Shown here piece after piece: positions 16,959 through 26,161 of a DNA stretch of 32,441 nt (positions are counted from its first letter, which is position 1; each line of letters begins with the position of its first letter). The DNA is taken from contig JAUXQA010000012.1 of assembly GCA_030683195.1 (NCBI GenBank), positions 1-32,441 on the forward strand. The letters are read 5' to 3'. Made by a program: the position numbers and the translations under genes. The notes under the pieces are model-generated. The model did no database searches. It was not told the origin of the DNA and saw only the letters and a list, made by a program, of their open reading frames with translations. This DNA comes from Rhodoferax sp. (GTDB lineage Bacteria; Pseudomonadota; Gammaproteobacteria; Burkholderiales; Burkholderiaceae_C).

Positions 16959-18178
16959 GCTCGCACCTTCGACTCTGGTTTCGTTTGGTGCCGGCCTATG
17001 CCGCCGGGTATTTTTTATCCTACGGGCTGCGCAGTGTGAACGCGGTGATTGCCCCGGAGCTGATGCAGGAGTTGAGCATCACGGCGGCCGGGTTGGGCCT
17101 GCTCACTTCCGCCTATTTTTTGGCGTTTGGCTTGTTTCAATTGCCGCTGGGCTTGCTGCTGGACCGCTTTGGCCCGCGCCGGGTCGAGGCCGGGCTGTTG
17201 TTGGTGGCTGCACTGGGCTGCGTGCTGTTTGCCCTGGGCACCTCGCTGGAGACGCTGGCGGTGGGGCGCGCCTTGATCGGGTTGGGGGTGTCGGCCTGCC
17301 TGATGGCCAGCTTCAAGGCCTTCAGCCAGTGGTTTCCGAGTGAGCGACTTCCCTCGCTCACCGCCACGATCATGGTGGCGGGTGGCTTGGGCGCCTTGTC
17401 GGCCAGCGTGCCGATTGAAGCCGCGCTGCCGTTGTTGGGATGGCGCGGCGTGTTCTGGGTCTGCGCAGCCCTGCTGGTGCTGGCAGCCGGGTTCCTGATG
17501 ACGGTGCCCGACAAGGCAGTTACCGCCACGGGCGAGTCGATTGGTCAGCAGATCCGGGCACTGGGCAGCATCTATGGCAACCCCGTTTTTTGGCGTTTTG
17601 CGCCCCAGGGCTGCTTCATCGTCGGGGGCTTCATGGCGATTCAGGGCCTGTGGGCGGTGCCGTGGCTGATGGAGGTCAACGGCGCCAGTCGCACGGACGC
17701 TGCGGGCACCCTGCTGTTGCTGGCACTGTCCATGCTGGTAGGCTTTTTGTTTGTAGCCACCTGTTCGGGCTGGCTGTCCAGGCGAGGCATCACGCCCATG
17801 ATGCTGCTGCGCACCGGCATGGGTCTGGCACTGGTGGCCGAGCTGGCCATCATTCTGAAGCTGGCCCCGCCGGCGTTGTTGTGGCCGCTGTTGGGCATCA
17901 CCTTCAGCTTGGGCAATATCGCTTATTCGCAGCTGAGTTCGGCTTTTGCAGTGAGCATGTCCGGGCGGGTGAACACGGCCCTCAATCTGGTGGTTTTTGT
18001 AGGCGCCTTCAGCCTGCAATGGGGCATTGGCGCCGCCGTCGATGCCTTTGGCGCCACAGGGTTCACCCGGGCTGGGGCATTCCAGGCGACCCTGGCCAGC
18101 TTGCTGACCCTGCAGACGCTGGCTTTTCTGTGGTTTTTGGTGCCGCTCAAATGGGGACGTAAGTCCGGCGGCGTTTGA
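16955..18178 (+). CDS. MFS transporter
   Basis: About 12 hydrophobic segments; LPLGLLLDRFGPRRVEAGLLLVAALG motif; GTG start at 16955 preferred over the ORF-track start. Confidence 0.9.
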   Translation: MSSHLRLWFRLVPAYAAGYFLSYGLRSVNAVIAPELMQELSITAAGLGLLTSAYFLAFGLFQLPLGLLLDRFGPRRVEAGLLLVAALGCVLFALGTSLETLAVGRALIGLGVSACLMASFKAFSQWFPSERLPSLTATIMVAGGLGALSASVPIEAALPLLGWRGVFWVCAALLVLAAGFLMTVPDKAVTATGESIGQQIRALGSIYGNPVFWRFAPQGCFIVGGFMAIQGLWAVPWLMEVNGASRTDAAGTLLLLALSMLVGFLFVATCSGWLSRRGITPMMLLRTGMGLALVAELAIILKLAPPALLWPLLGITFSLGNIAYSQLSSAFAVSMSGRVNTALNLVVFVGAFSLQWGIGAAVDAFGATGFTRAGAFQATLASLLTLQTLAFLWFLVPLKWGRKSGGV

Positions 18179-18473
18179 TGGTCACCACAGGCGGTGGCCC
18201 CACGCGGGCCACCGTTCTTTGCACCGGATAAGAGGGCTCCTCGGGCTTGGCTTTGGCCATCGCACGGGTCAACTGGGAGCTGTTCAGCGGAGTGACGTAA
18301 TCCCCCACCACTTGGACGTACTGCCCATCTTCCGTCATGGCCAGCGCGCCCATTTGGGGACCACGCCTGACACTACCGAGCAAACGCAAGGCGTCGCCCT
18401 CTGGCCGTGCATAGGTGTAACGGGACCACTCAGGCACCCCGAGTCGCACGAACCAAGCTACTTTTTTTGCCAA
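18147..18473 (-). CDS. Hypothetical protein, 108 aa
   Basis: ATG ORF ending tail to tail with MFS (32-nt overlap); composition not obviously an antisense artefact. Family not recognised. Confidence 0.55.
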   Translation of the reverse strand: MAKKVAWFVRLGVPEWSRYTYARPEGDALRLLGSVRRGPQMGALAMTEDGQYVQVVGDYVTPLNSSQLTRAMAKAKPEEPSYPVQRTVARVGPPPVVTIKRRRTYVPI

Positions 18474-18722
18474 TTTCTGTCTTTCTCGCAGGTCAGATTA
18501 AATATTCACGCCAAGGATTTTCGCGCAAAAAGACGCCTTTGCGCAATTTGAAACACCAGCGATACAACTTAGCCCGGGTATTTTGGCTGATTCAACGCAC
18601 GGGGCGCCTGCCCAAAATGACCTTGGGCGCATACTGCAGCAGCGCCTCCAGTCTGCGCCGCAGACAAAAAGAGCCGCACACCCACCCCCTCTGCCCGCCC
18701 CCCCAACTCCAAGGAAAGCCTT

Positions 18723-19484
18723 ATGCCCACTCGCAAGGAAGCCACCGCTCCTACCCAGGCCATTCCTTTTGTATGCAATGAACACGACAGCAAATCCCTG
18801 CACTTCTCCAACAGTCAGGAGCAAAGCAAGATGCTGGTGAGCCAGCCCAATGAACTGGCTGTGGACTACACCCGAACGATGATGGGCTTTTTGCTGCTGA
18901 AACAAAAACCTAGTCACATTTTGATGATTGGCCTGGGTGGGGGCAGCCTGGCCAAGTATTGCCACCAGCATTTGCCGGACACGGAACTCACCGTGATCGA
19001 AATCAACCCGCTGGTGATCGCCTTGCGCGGCGAGTTCCAGGTGCCGGATGACAACGAACGCTTCCATGTCATTGAGGCCGATGGCGCCAACTTTGTGCGC
19101 GATACGGACCAGCTGTTTGATGTGGTGCTGGTAGACGGCTTTGACCAGCAGGGCCAACCGGCGCAGCTGTGCTCCCAGCATTTTTATGAGGACTGCAGCC
19201 GCGTGCTCGAAGCCCCCGGCGTGCTGGTGGTAAATCTGCATGACGACCATGCGTTTTACGAAGTTTTTATTGACCGGATCAATCGGTCTTTTGACAGCAA
19301 CACCGCCGAAGTGGCAGCCAACGACGAAGGCAATGTAATCATTTTTGCCGGTAAAGGCCTGCCCGTGTCGCCGTATGCCTTGCGCAACGCGATCCAGGGC
19401 GTTCAAGACACCTGGAACGAGCACCCGTCATCCAGGCCAGACCTGCCTCAAGCCCTGCGCCTCTTGACCAGCGCTGCAGCGTGA
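18723..19484 (+). CDS. Spermidine-synthase-like (SAM/dcSAM-binding Rossmann) protein, paralog 1
   Basis: YTRTMMGFLLLKQKPSHILMIGLGGGSLAKYCHQHLPDTELTVIEINPLVIALRGEFQVP...FDVVLVDGFDQQG. Confidence 0.87.
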   Translation: MPTRKEATAPTQAIPFVCNEHDSKSLHFSNSQEQSKMLVSQPNELAVDYTRTMMGFLLLKQKPSHILMIGLGGGSLAKYCHQHLPDTELTVIEINPLVIALRGEFQVPDDNERFHVIEADGANFVRDTDQLFDVVLVDGFDQQGQPAQLCSQHFYEDCSRVLEAPGVLVVNLHDDHAFYEVFIDRINRSFDSNTAEVAANDEGNVIIFAGKGLPVSPYALRNAIQGVQDTWNEHPSSRPDLPQALRLLTSAAA

Positions 19485-20296
19485 CGGCGGACGCCCTGAA
19501 CCGGGGCTTCACGACTCTGACGCCGCGGGTGCTGCCCTTTGTTCGGGGCAATGAGGCTACTTTGTCCCTGCATTTCAACCTGGGTACGATTCAAAGCCGG
19601 ATGGTGCGCCAGAAACCTTTTGACCTGGATTTGCCCTACACCAGGACCATGATGGGTTTTCTCCTCTTCCTGCCGCAGCCAACACATATTTTGATGATTG
19701 GTCTGGGCGGGGGTTCCCTGGCCAAGTTTTGCTACCGAAACCTGCCCGAGACCCGCATGACCGTGGTCGAAATCGACCCCCTCGTTGTGGCCATGCGACA
19801 GCAGTTCCTGATTCCCGGGGATGACGCGCGCTTATCGGTGGTGTGTGCCGATGGGGCAGCCTTTGTGCGCGACGCCAAGCCCGAATTTGATGTGATTCTG
19901 GTCGATGGCTTTGATGCCGGGGGGCAGTCCGACGCGCTCACCACACAGGCGTTTTACGACCATTGCCACCAGTGCCTGAGCGGGCACAGCCTGATGGTCG
20001 TCAACCTCGACAAGGGACACCCGGATCACGCCTGCTTCGTGCAGAGAATTCGCCAAACCTACGCCGATCAGGTGTTGATTCTGGACGTGGATGAGCGCGA
20101 CAACTGCATTGTTCTGGCTGGCAAAGGTGTGTCTCTGGCCGCCAGCGACATGAACCTGAGTGCGGCGCTGGGGCACCACAGGCCTGATGTACAAAGCCAA
20201 CTCAAAGGCGAGTTTGAACGCATCTTGCGCGTGCTGCACAAATTGGAGCCTTTGGCGACCGAGCCGGGCCTGCGCTTTCCCCAACTCACGCTTTAA
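19481..20296 (+). CDS. Spermidine-synthase-like protein, paralog 2 (GTG start)
   Basis: YTRTMMGFLLFLPQPTHILMIGLGGGSLAKFCYRNLPETRMTVVEIDPLVVAMRQQF...FDVILVDGFDAGG; overlaps paralog 1 by 4 nt (GTGA). Confidence 0.87.
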   Translation: MTADALNRGFTTLTPRVLPFVRGNEATLSLHFNLGTIQSRMVRQKPFDLDLPYTRTMMGFLLFLPQPTHILMIGLGGGSLAKFCYRNLPETRMTVVEIDPLVVAMRQQFLIPGDDARLSVVCADGAAFVRDAKPEFDVILVDGFDAGGQSDALTTQAFYDHCHQCLSGHSLMVVNLDKGHPDHACFVQRIRQTYADQVLILDVDERDNCIVLAGKGVSLAASDMNLSAALGHHRPDVQSQLKGEFERILRVLHKLEPLATEPGLRFPQLTL

Positions 20297-21597
20297 AGCG
20301 CGCGGGACCCGTCGGCCGGCAACACCACCACGGGCGCAAAGCCGCCGCCCTCAGTGCGAAAGTTGGTGGTTTGCCCGGTATACATCCGCGCAGCCATCAA
20401 CTGCACGCGGCCCGCGTAGGTGTAGGCCCGCAGGTCGAACTTGAGGTCACTCAACACGCCATCCACCTCAATCAGCCGCTGCGCTGGCGGCACCAGCGCC
20501 TGGGCCACGAAGTCACCAGCCAAAATTTCGCTCCAGACCCGGCGCGTGAGTTTGTCACCCCGGTAAGCGGCCTTGGCACCATAGCCCGCCACGGGCTTGA
20601 AAAACAAGTGCCGACGCTGGGCCCACAGGTCCTCGGCCTGCTCGGGGGTCACCAACCGGGTGGACGGCACGACCGCCGACAGCAACCGGCGGTCCTCCGG
20701 CGAAACACCCCAACCCGCCAACACCTCATCCTGGCTCAAGACCACCAGGTTGCGCTTGTCCGCCCACAGGGCATGGGCACGCGGGTCAGGGGTGAGTACC
20801 ACGGCACCGGCCTCAAAGGCCAGGCGCAGGGCCTCGTGTCCGGGCTCAGCCAGATAAAAATCAGTCAACCGGTTGTAAACCAGGTCCACCGCTTGCTCGC
20901 CATGCCACAGCACGCCCTCTCGCCAGGTCAGGCCGGCAGGGTCACTGATGCGGGCGGTGACCCCATGGCGCTCAAACAGGTGCTGAAACAGGGCAAATTC
21001 TGGCGCCAGGTATTGCACATCGGGCGCGTCATCCACGATGAGAACCGTGCGCAGGGGCATATCGCCGCGCTGGCGACGCCACTCGGCCATGAACATCTCA
21101 AAGAACTCGGCCTCCAGCGTGTCGGGGGGCGCCACCGGCCCGAGCGCCAGGTCCATCGCCTCGCAACAGCTTTGCTGAGCCCGCGCCAGCGCCACATTCA
21201 GGAGCGCACCGCCCGCATTGGTGTTGATTTCAATCAGCCGGGGCCCCGTGGGGCTCAAATGAAAGTCGTACCCCATACACGCCCCGATCGGACCAAAATT
21301 GTGATGGGCCACCGCAGGCGCGCGGGCCAGTGCCTGCGCCTGGTAAGCCGACAGTGCGGCCACCCGTTCAATGGCGGCGATGGTCTGGGCGATTCGGTCC
21401 GCCATCTCACCGGACAAAAAAACCACCGTGGACGAAAAAAGATGGGGCCGGGTTTGCGTGATGCTGTCCATCAGGCCGGGCACGCCCGCATGACTCTCCA
21501 GCTCCTCACGCAGCAGTTCCCGGCTCAAGGTGCGGCAATAGCAGTGCTGGTTCAGGGTGTCGGCTGTGGTCGGTATCGGAGTGGGGCGATCGGTCAT
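20293..21597 (-). CDS. Hypothetical protein with ATP-grasp-like features (ORF open to 21702; MTDRPTPIPTTADTLNQ start preferred)
   Basis: PRLIEINTNAGGALLN and HLFFKPVAGYGAKAAYRGDKLTRR...FVAQALVPP resemble ATP-grasp nucleotide/metal-binding segments. Confidence 0.7.
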   Translation of the reverse strand: MTDRPTPIPTTADTLNQHCYCRTLSRELLREELESHAGVPGLMDSITQTRPHLFSSTVVFLSGEMADRIAQTIAAIERVAALSAYQAQALARAPAVAHHNFGPIGACMGYDFHLSPTGPRLIEINTNAGGALLNVALARAQQSCCEAMDLALGPVAPPDTLEAEFFEMFMAEWRRQRGDMPLRTVLIVDDAPDVQYLAPEFALFQHLFERHGVTARISDPAGLTWREGVLWHGEQAVDLVYNRLTDFYLAEPGHEALRLAFEAGAVVLTPDPRAHALWADKRNLVVLSQDEVLAGWGVSPEDRRLLSAVVPSTRLVTPEQAEDLWAQRRHLFFKPVAGYGAKAAYRGDKLTRRVWSEILAGDFVAQALVPPAQRLIEVDGVLSDLKFDLRAYTYAGRVQLMAARMYTGQTTNFRTEGGGFAPVVVLPADGSRAL

Positions 21598-21809
21598 ATG
21601 GAACTCTGGGTGGACTCTGGATGCAGGTTGATTGTGGTTTGCAGCATACGCCCTGGCAGTGCGACTCATCCGTTCATCCCGCCAACCGGCAGTTCGTCGC
21701 ATGTCTGCTGGACAATTCTTCGGCTTGCCCTACGATTCGACGCATTTCCTGCGGCCACACGGGCCGCCCCGCCCAACGGCCTTGATTTTTTTGATCCGGA
21801 GAGACCCGC

Positions 21810-22958
21810 ATGCTGCATCGCTTGTTCATCGCGCTCGCCCTGGCCACCAGCGTGACCGCTTGCGACCAATTCTCGGGGAAGGGCGACGCCAAAAAGGCAG
21901 CAAACAGCCCGGCGCCCACGCTGCTCATTGCCCCGGAGGACGTGTTCACCGTTGAGGCCCGGCCGCTGGTGTCCGGCCCGGTCATGACCGGATCGATCCA
22001 ACCCGAACGCAAAGCCGACCTGCGGGCCGAGGTCTCGGCCGTGGTGCTGCAGGTGCTCAAAGACAACGGCGACGTCGTGCGCCGGGGCGATCTGCTGGCG
22101 CGCCTGGACCCCACCGCCATCCGGGACAACCTGCAGTCGGCGCAAGACAACACCCGCAACGCAGCGCAGTCGCTGGACCAGGCCGAGCGCAACCTGCAAC
22201 GCCTCAGGACCCTGCGCGCCTCCGGCATGACGTCATTGCAGGCGCTTGATGACGCCGAAGTGCGCCGCAACGGCGCAACCAGCGAGTTATCGGCCTCCCA
22301 GGCCCGCGCCGTGCTGGCCGGGCAGCAACTGGAGCGCACCTTGGTGCGGGCGCCGTTTGATGGCGTGGTGAGCGAACGCAAGGTGTCGGCTGGCGACACG
22401 GCCGCCGTTGGCAAGGAGTTGCTCAAGGTCATCGACCCCGCCAGCATGCGGTTTGCCGGCCGCGTGTCGGCAGACAAGATCGGGGTGGTGGCCGTCGGTC
22501 AGCCGGTGAGTTTTCGCATCAATGGGTACGCGGGGCAGGCGTTTCGCGGCAAGGTGACCCGGGTTGACCCCAGTGCCAACGAGGTGACCCGCCAGGTCGA
22601 GGTGTTGGTGAGCTTCGTGGATGCCATGCAGCCCCGCGTATCGGGTTTGTATGCCGAGGGGACGATTGAGTCCGCCAGCGCCCAGGCACTCACGCTGCCT
22701 GAATCGGTGTTGCTGCGAACCGGCGACAAGTCGTCGGTCTGGCGCATCAGGGCCAACGCCTTGAACCAGGTGGAATTGGCATTGGGCGCGCGCGACCCGC
22801 GCACGGGTGACTATGAGGTGCGCAGCGGGCTGAGCGAGGGCGACCTCGTGCTGCGCAACCCCAGCCCCAGCTTCAAGGAAGGCCAGCTGATCAACAGGGT
22901 AACCGCCACCCACCCGCCGGGCACCGCCCCCAGCGCTGTGGTCGGCAAGGGAACATAA
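21810..22958 (+). CDS. RND efflux periplasmic adaptor subunit (lipoprotein)
   Basis: Lipobox-like SVTAC; adaptor motif RKADLRAEVSAVVLQVLKDNGDVVRRGDLLARLDP; LVRAPFDGVVSERKVSAGDTA. Confidence 0.93.
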   Translation: MLHRLFIALALATSVTACDQFSGKGDAKKAANSPAPTLLIAPEDVFTVEARPLVSGPVMTGSIQPERKADLRAEVSAVVLQVLKDNGDVVRRGDLLARLDPTAIRDNLQSAQDNTRNAAQSLDQAERNLQRLRTLRASGMTSLQALDDAEVRRNGATSELSASQARAVLAGQQLERTLVRAPFDGVVSERKVSAGDTAAVGKELLKVIDPASMRFAGRVSADKIGVVAVGQPVSFRINGYAGQAFRGKVTRVDPSANEVTRQVEVLVSFVDAMQPRVSGLYAEGTIESASAQALTLPESVLLRTGDKSSVWRIRANALNQVELALGARDPRTGDYEVRSGLSEGDLVLRNPSPSFKEGQLINRVTATHPPGTAPSAVVGKGT

Positions 22959-22960
22959 CC

Positions 22961-25900
22961 ATGTTTCTGTCCAACTTCAGCATCAAGCGCCCCACCGCCA
23001 CCGTGGTGCTCATCATCGCCCTGATGGCCGTGGGCCTGCTGGCCATGAGCAAACTGCGTGTCAACCAGAACCCGGATGTGGAAGTACCCGGCCTGTTTGT
23101 CACCATCGCCTACCCTGGCGCCTCACCCGACACGGTGGAGCGCGAGATTGTGAACCGCATCGAAAAATCATTGCAAAGCATCTCCGGCGTGACCGAGGTG
23201 AACTCCAACTCCACCGAAGGCAGCGCCCGGTTTGACGTGCTGTTCTCGTTCAAGAAAAACATGATCGAGGCCACCGATGAGGTGCGCAACGTGATCTCCA
23301 GCGTGCGCTACAAGCTGCCCACCGAAATGCGCGAGCCGGTGGTGCGCCGCTACGACCCCTCGGCGCAACCCATCATGAACCTGGCCCTGTCCTCCAGTTC
23401 CCAAAGCCACGCCGAAATCTCGCGCCTGGCGGAAGACCTGCTGGCCGACAAGCTGCGGGGCGTGCCCGGCGTGGCCGCTGTCAACATCAGTGGCGCCCTC
23501 AAACGCGAACTGTCGGTGCTGTTGCGCTCCGAGAAGCTGCGCGAATTCAACATCTCGGTGAGCGAGGTGGTGAGCGCGTTGCGGGCCCAGAACACCAACG
23601 CCCCGGTCGGCAAGGTGCGTGGCAAACTCGACGAGGAAAGCATCCGCCTGGTGGGTCGCATCGAGTCGCCCGCCGAATTTCAAAACATCGTCATCAAACG
23701 CTTTGGCGGCCAGGTGGTGCGCCTGGGGCAGGTGGCCACCATCGAGGACGGCTTTGCCGATGTGGACAGCCTCAGCACCCGCAGTGGCAAGCCCAACGTC
23801 GGCATTCAGGTCACCCGCTCGCGGGATGCCAGCACGGTGAGCGTGGCGGCAGCCCTGCGCGGCGTGATCAAGGACGTCAACACCGGGTTGGCCAAAGACC
23901 ACCCCGGCACGCAGATTGACATCACCCGTGACGGGGGCGTGGATGCGCAGCGCAGCCTCAACAACGTGATCGAGTCCCTGATTCTGGGCGCAGTGCTAAC
24001 CATATTTGTGGTGTACGCGTTTTTGAACTCCTGGCGATCCACCTTCATCACGGCGCTGAGCTTGCCCACCTCGGTCATTGCGGCCTTCATTGCCGTGTGG
24101 CTGTGCGGATTCACCCTCAACTTCATGACCCTGCTGGGGCTCTCGCTGGCGATTGGCGTGCTGATTGACGATGCGATTGTGGTGCGCGAAAACATCGTGC
24201 GCCACATGGAGCGTGGCTCGGATCGCCGCACGGCCGCGCTGGAGGGCACGGCCGAAATCGGCATGGCGGTGGCAGCCACCACGTTCTCCATCATTGCGGT
24301 GTTCATTCCGGTGGCGTTCATGCCAGGTGTCTCGGGCGAGTGGTTCCGGCCCTTTGCCCTGACCGTGACTTGCTCGGTGCTGGTGAGTCTGGGCATCTCC
24401 TTTACCCTGGACCCCATGCTGTCGGCTTACTGGGGCGACCCCGTGGACCACCACACGGCGCCCAAAAAAGGGTTGAGTGCGGTGCTGGCGCGCTTCAATG
24501 TCTGGTTTGACCACCAGTCGGATCGCTATGGGCACGTGATTGCCTGGGCCCTGCACAACCGCCGCTGGATGACTGCCATCGCGTTGCTCAGCCTGGGGGC
24601 TGCGATCGGATTGCAGGTCAAGTGGGGCGGCACCAGCTTTCTGCCCACCGCAGACTCGGGCAACCTGATGATTGAGGTGCGCACGCCGGCCTCCTCGTCC
24701 ATTGAGTACGCGCGCCTCAAAATGGAGCGCGCCGCCGAACTGGCCCGCATGATCCCGGAAACCAGGGACACCAACAGCAACATCACGGCCAATGGCGGAC
24801 GCATTTACGTCGACATTGGCAAGCGCAACACGCGCCAGCGCAGCGCCAAGGCAATTGCCGTCGAGTTGAGGGAAAAGGTGCGCACTCTGGTGGGTGCTGA
24901 CTATGTGGTGATGGACGACCTGAACAACGGCGCACGCAAGCCGATTCAAATCGACTTCACGGGACCGGATTCCCGCAAGCTGCTGGAGATCACCAGCGCC
25001 TACATGGACCAATTGCGCTTGGTACCCGGTGCGGTCGATGTGGGACTGTCCCAACAAGACCCCAAGAAGGAACTGAAGATCGAACTCAACCGGGGACTGG
25101 CCAACTCCATCGGCATTTCAGCCAGTGACGCCGCCCAAGCCTTGCGGATCGCCTTTGCCGGCATTGAAGTGGGCGACTGGGTGGACCCCACGGGCGAGAC
25201 CCGTGATGTGGCGGTGCGCCTGCACCCCGATGACCGGGTGAAAAAAGAGAATATCGAGCGCCTGCCCATTGCCGTAACCGGCACCAACCAGATGGTTCCG
25301 CTGGACCAGATCGCCACCATCACCATGGGCAAGGGCCCCTCCGGCATCCAGCACGTCAACGGCAAACGCAACATCACCGTGTCGGCCAACGCGCAGGGCC
25401 GCTCCAACGGCGAAGTCACCGAAGACGCCCTGAAGCTGGCCAAGTCCTTCGACTATCCACCCGGCTACGGCCTGGCCCTGGGGGGCGCCGGGCAAGACCA
25501 GAAGGAGTTGTTCACCGAGATGCTGATTGCACTGCTCTCGGGCATTGGTTTGATGTACCTGATATTGGTGATCCAGTTTGGCTCGTTCACGGCGCCGCTG
25601 GCGGTGATGCTCTCCTTGCCCTTGTCCCTGATTGGCGTGGTTCTGGCGCTGCTCGTCACCGGCGGCTCATTGAACCTGATGAGCTTTATCGGCGTCATCA
25701 TGCTCATGGGCTTGGTCGCCAAAAACGCCATTTTATTGCTGGACGCCGCCCGCAAGCGCGAGGCCGAGGGTTTTGGCCGGGAAGAAGCGCTGATGCATGC
25801 CGGGCGCATGCGCCTGCGCCCGATTTTGATGACCACATTTGCCCTGATTGCCGGCATGCTGCCGGTGGCCCTGGGCCTGGGTGAAGGCGGCGAGTTCTAC

Positions 25901-26161
25901 CAGCCGCTGGCGGTGGCGATCATTGGCGGCACCATGACCTCCACCCTGCTGACCCTGCTGGTGGTCCCCACCTTTTACGACAGCATTGAAATTGCACGTG
26001 ACCGCATGGTGGCCAAGTTCCAGCGCCGGGCACAAACGGGCAATGGCCTGCTGGCCTTTTTGCAAACCCTGGCCGAGGCTGTTTTCACCCTGCTGCTGCT
26101 GCGCGTGTTGTACCGCGGGGTGGGGCAGCTCTTCAACCGCCGTGGCGCCGCGTCGTCATAG
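22961..26161 (+). CDS. RND efflux inner-membrane permease
   Basis: 1066 aa; FSIKRPTATVVLIIALMAVGLLAMSKLRVNQNPDVEVP, PGASPDTVEREIVNRIE, LLGLSLAIGVLIDDAIVVRENI, GLVAKNAILLLDAARKR, RLRPILMTTFALIAGMLPVALGLGEG. Confidence 0.96.
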   Translation: MFLSNFSIKRPTATVVLIIALMAVGLLAMSKLRVNQNPDVEVPGLFVTIAYPGASPDTVEREIVNRIEKSLQSISGVTEVNSNSTEGSARFDVLFSFKKNMIEATDEVRNVISSVRYKLPTEMREPVVRRYDPSAQPIMNLALSSSSQSHAEISRLAEDLLADKLRGVPGVAAVNISGALKRELSVLLRSEKLREFNISVSEVVSALRAQNTNAPVGKVRGKLDEESIRLVGRIESPAEFQNIVIKRFGGQVVRLGQVATIEDGFADVDSLSTRSGKPNVGIQVTRSRDASTVSVAAALRGVIKDVNTGLAKDHPGTQIDITRDGGVDAQRSLNNVIESLILGAVLTIFVVYAFLNSWRSTFITALSLPTSVIAAFIAVWLCGFTLNFMTLLGLSLAIGVLIDDAIVVRENIVRHMERGSDRRTAALEGTAEIGMAVAATTFSIIAVFIPVAFMPGVSGEWFRPFALTVTCSVLVSLGISFTLDPMLSAYWGDPVDHHTAPKKGLSAVLARFNVWFDHQSDRYGHVIAWALHNRRWMTAIALLSLGAAIGLQVKWGGTSFLPTADSGNLMIEVRTPASSSIEYARLKMERAAELARMIPETRDTNSNITANGGRIYVDIGKRNTRQRSAKAIAVELREKVRTLVGADYVVMDDLNNGARKPIQIDFTGPDSRKLLEITSAYMDQLRLVPGAVDVGLSQQDPKKELKIELNRGLANSIGISASDAAQALRIAFAGIEVGDWVDPTGETRDVAVRLHPDDRVKKENIERLPIAVTGTNQMVPLDQIATITMGKGPSGIQHVNGKRNITVSANAQGRSNGEVTEDALKLAKSFDYPPGYGLALGGAGQDQKELFTEMLIALLSGIGLMYLILVIQFGSFTAPLAVMLSLPLSLIGVVLALLVTGGSLNLMSFIGVIMLMGLVAKNAILLLDAARKREAEGFGREEALMHAGRMRLRPILMTTFALIAGMLPVALGLGEGGEFYQPLAVAIIGGTMTSTLLTLLVVPTFYDSIEIARDRMVAKFQRRAQTGNGLLAFLQTLAEAVFTLLLLRVLYRGVGQLFNRRGAASS

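Noticed and set aside
18498-19424. 308-aa - strand ORF opposite spermidine-synthase-like paralog 1
   Set aside because: The + strand carries recognisable Rossmann motifs shared with the downstream paralog.
20371-21855. 494-aa + strand ORF opposite the ATP-grasp-like gene
   Set aside because: Antisense artefact; the - strand frame has structured motifs and a sensible start.
23996-25057. 353-aa - strand ORF within the RND permease
   Set aside because: Inside an unambiguous 1066-aa RND gene; His/Gln-rich shadow frame.
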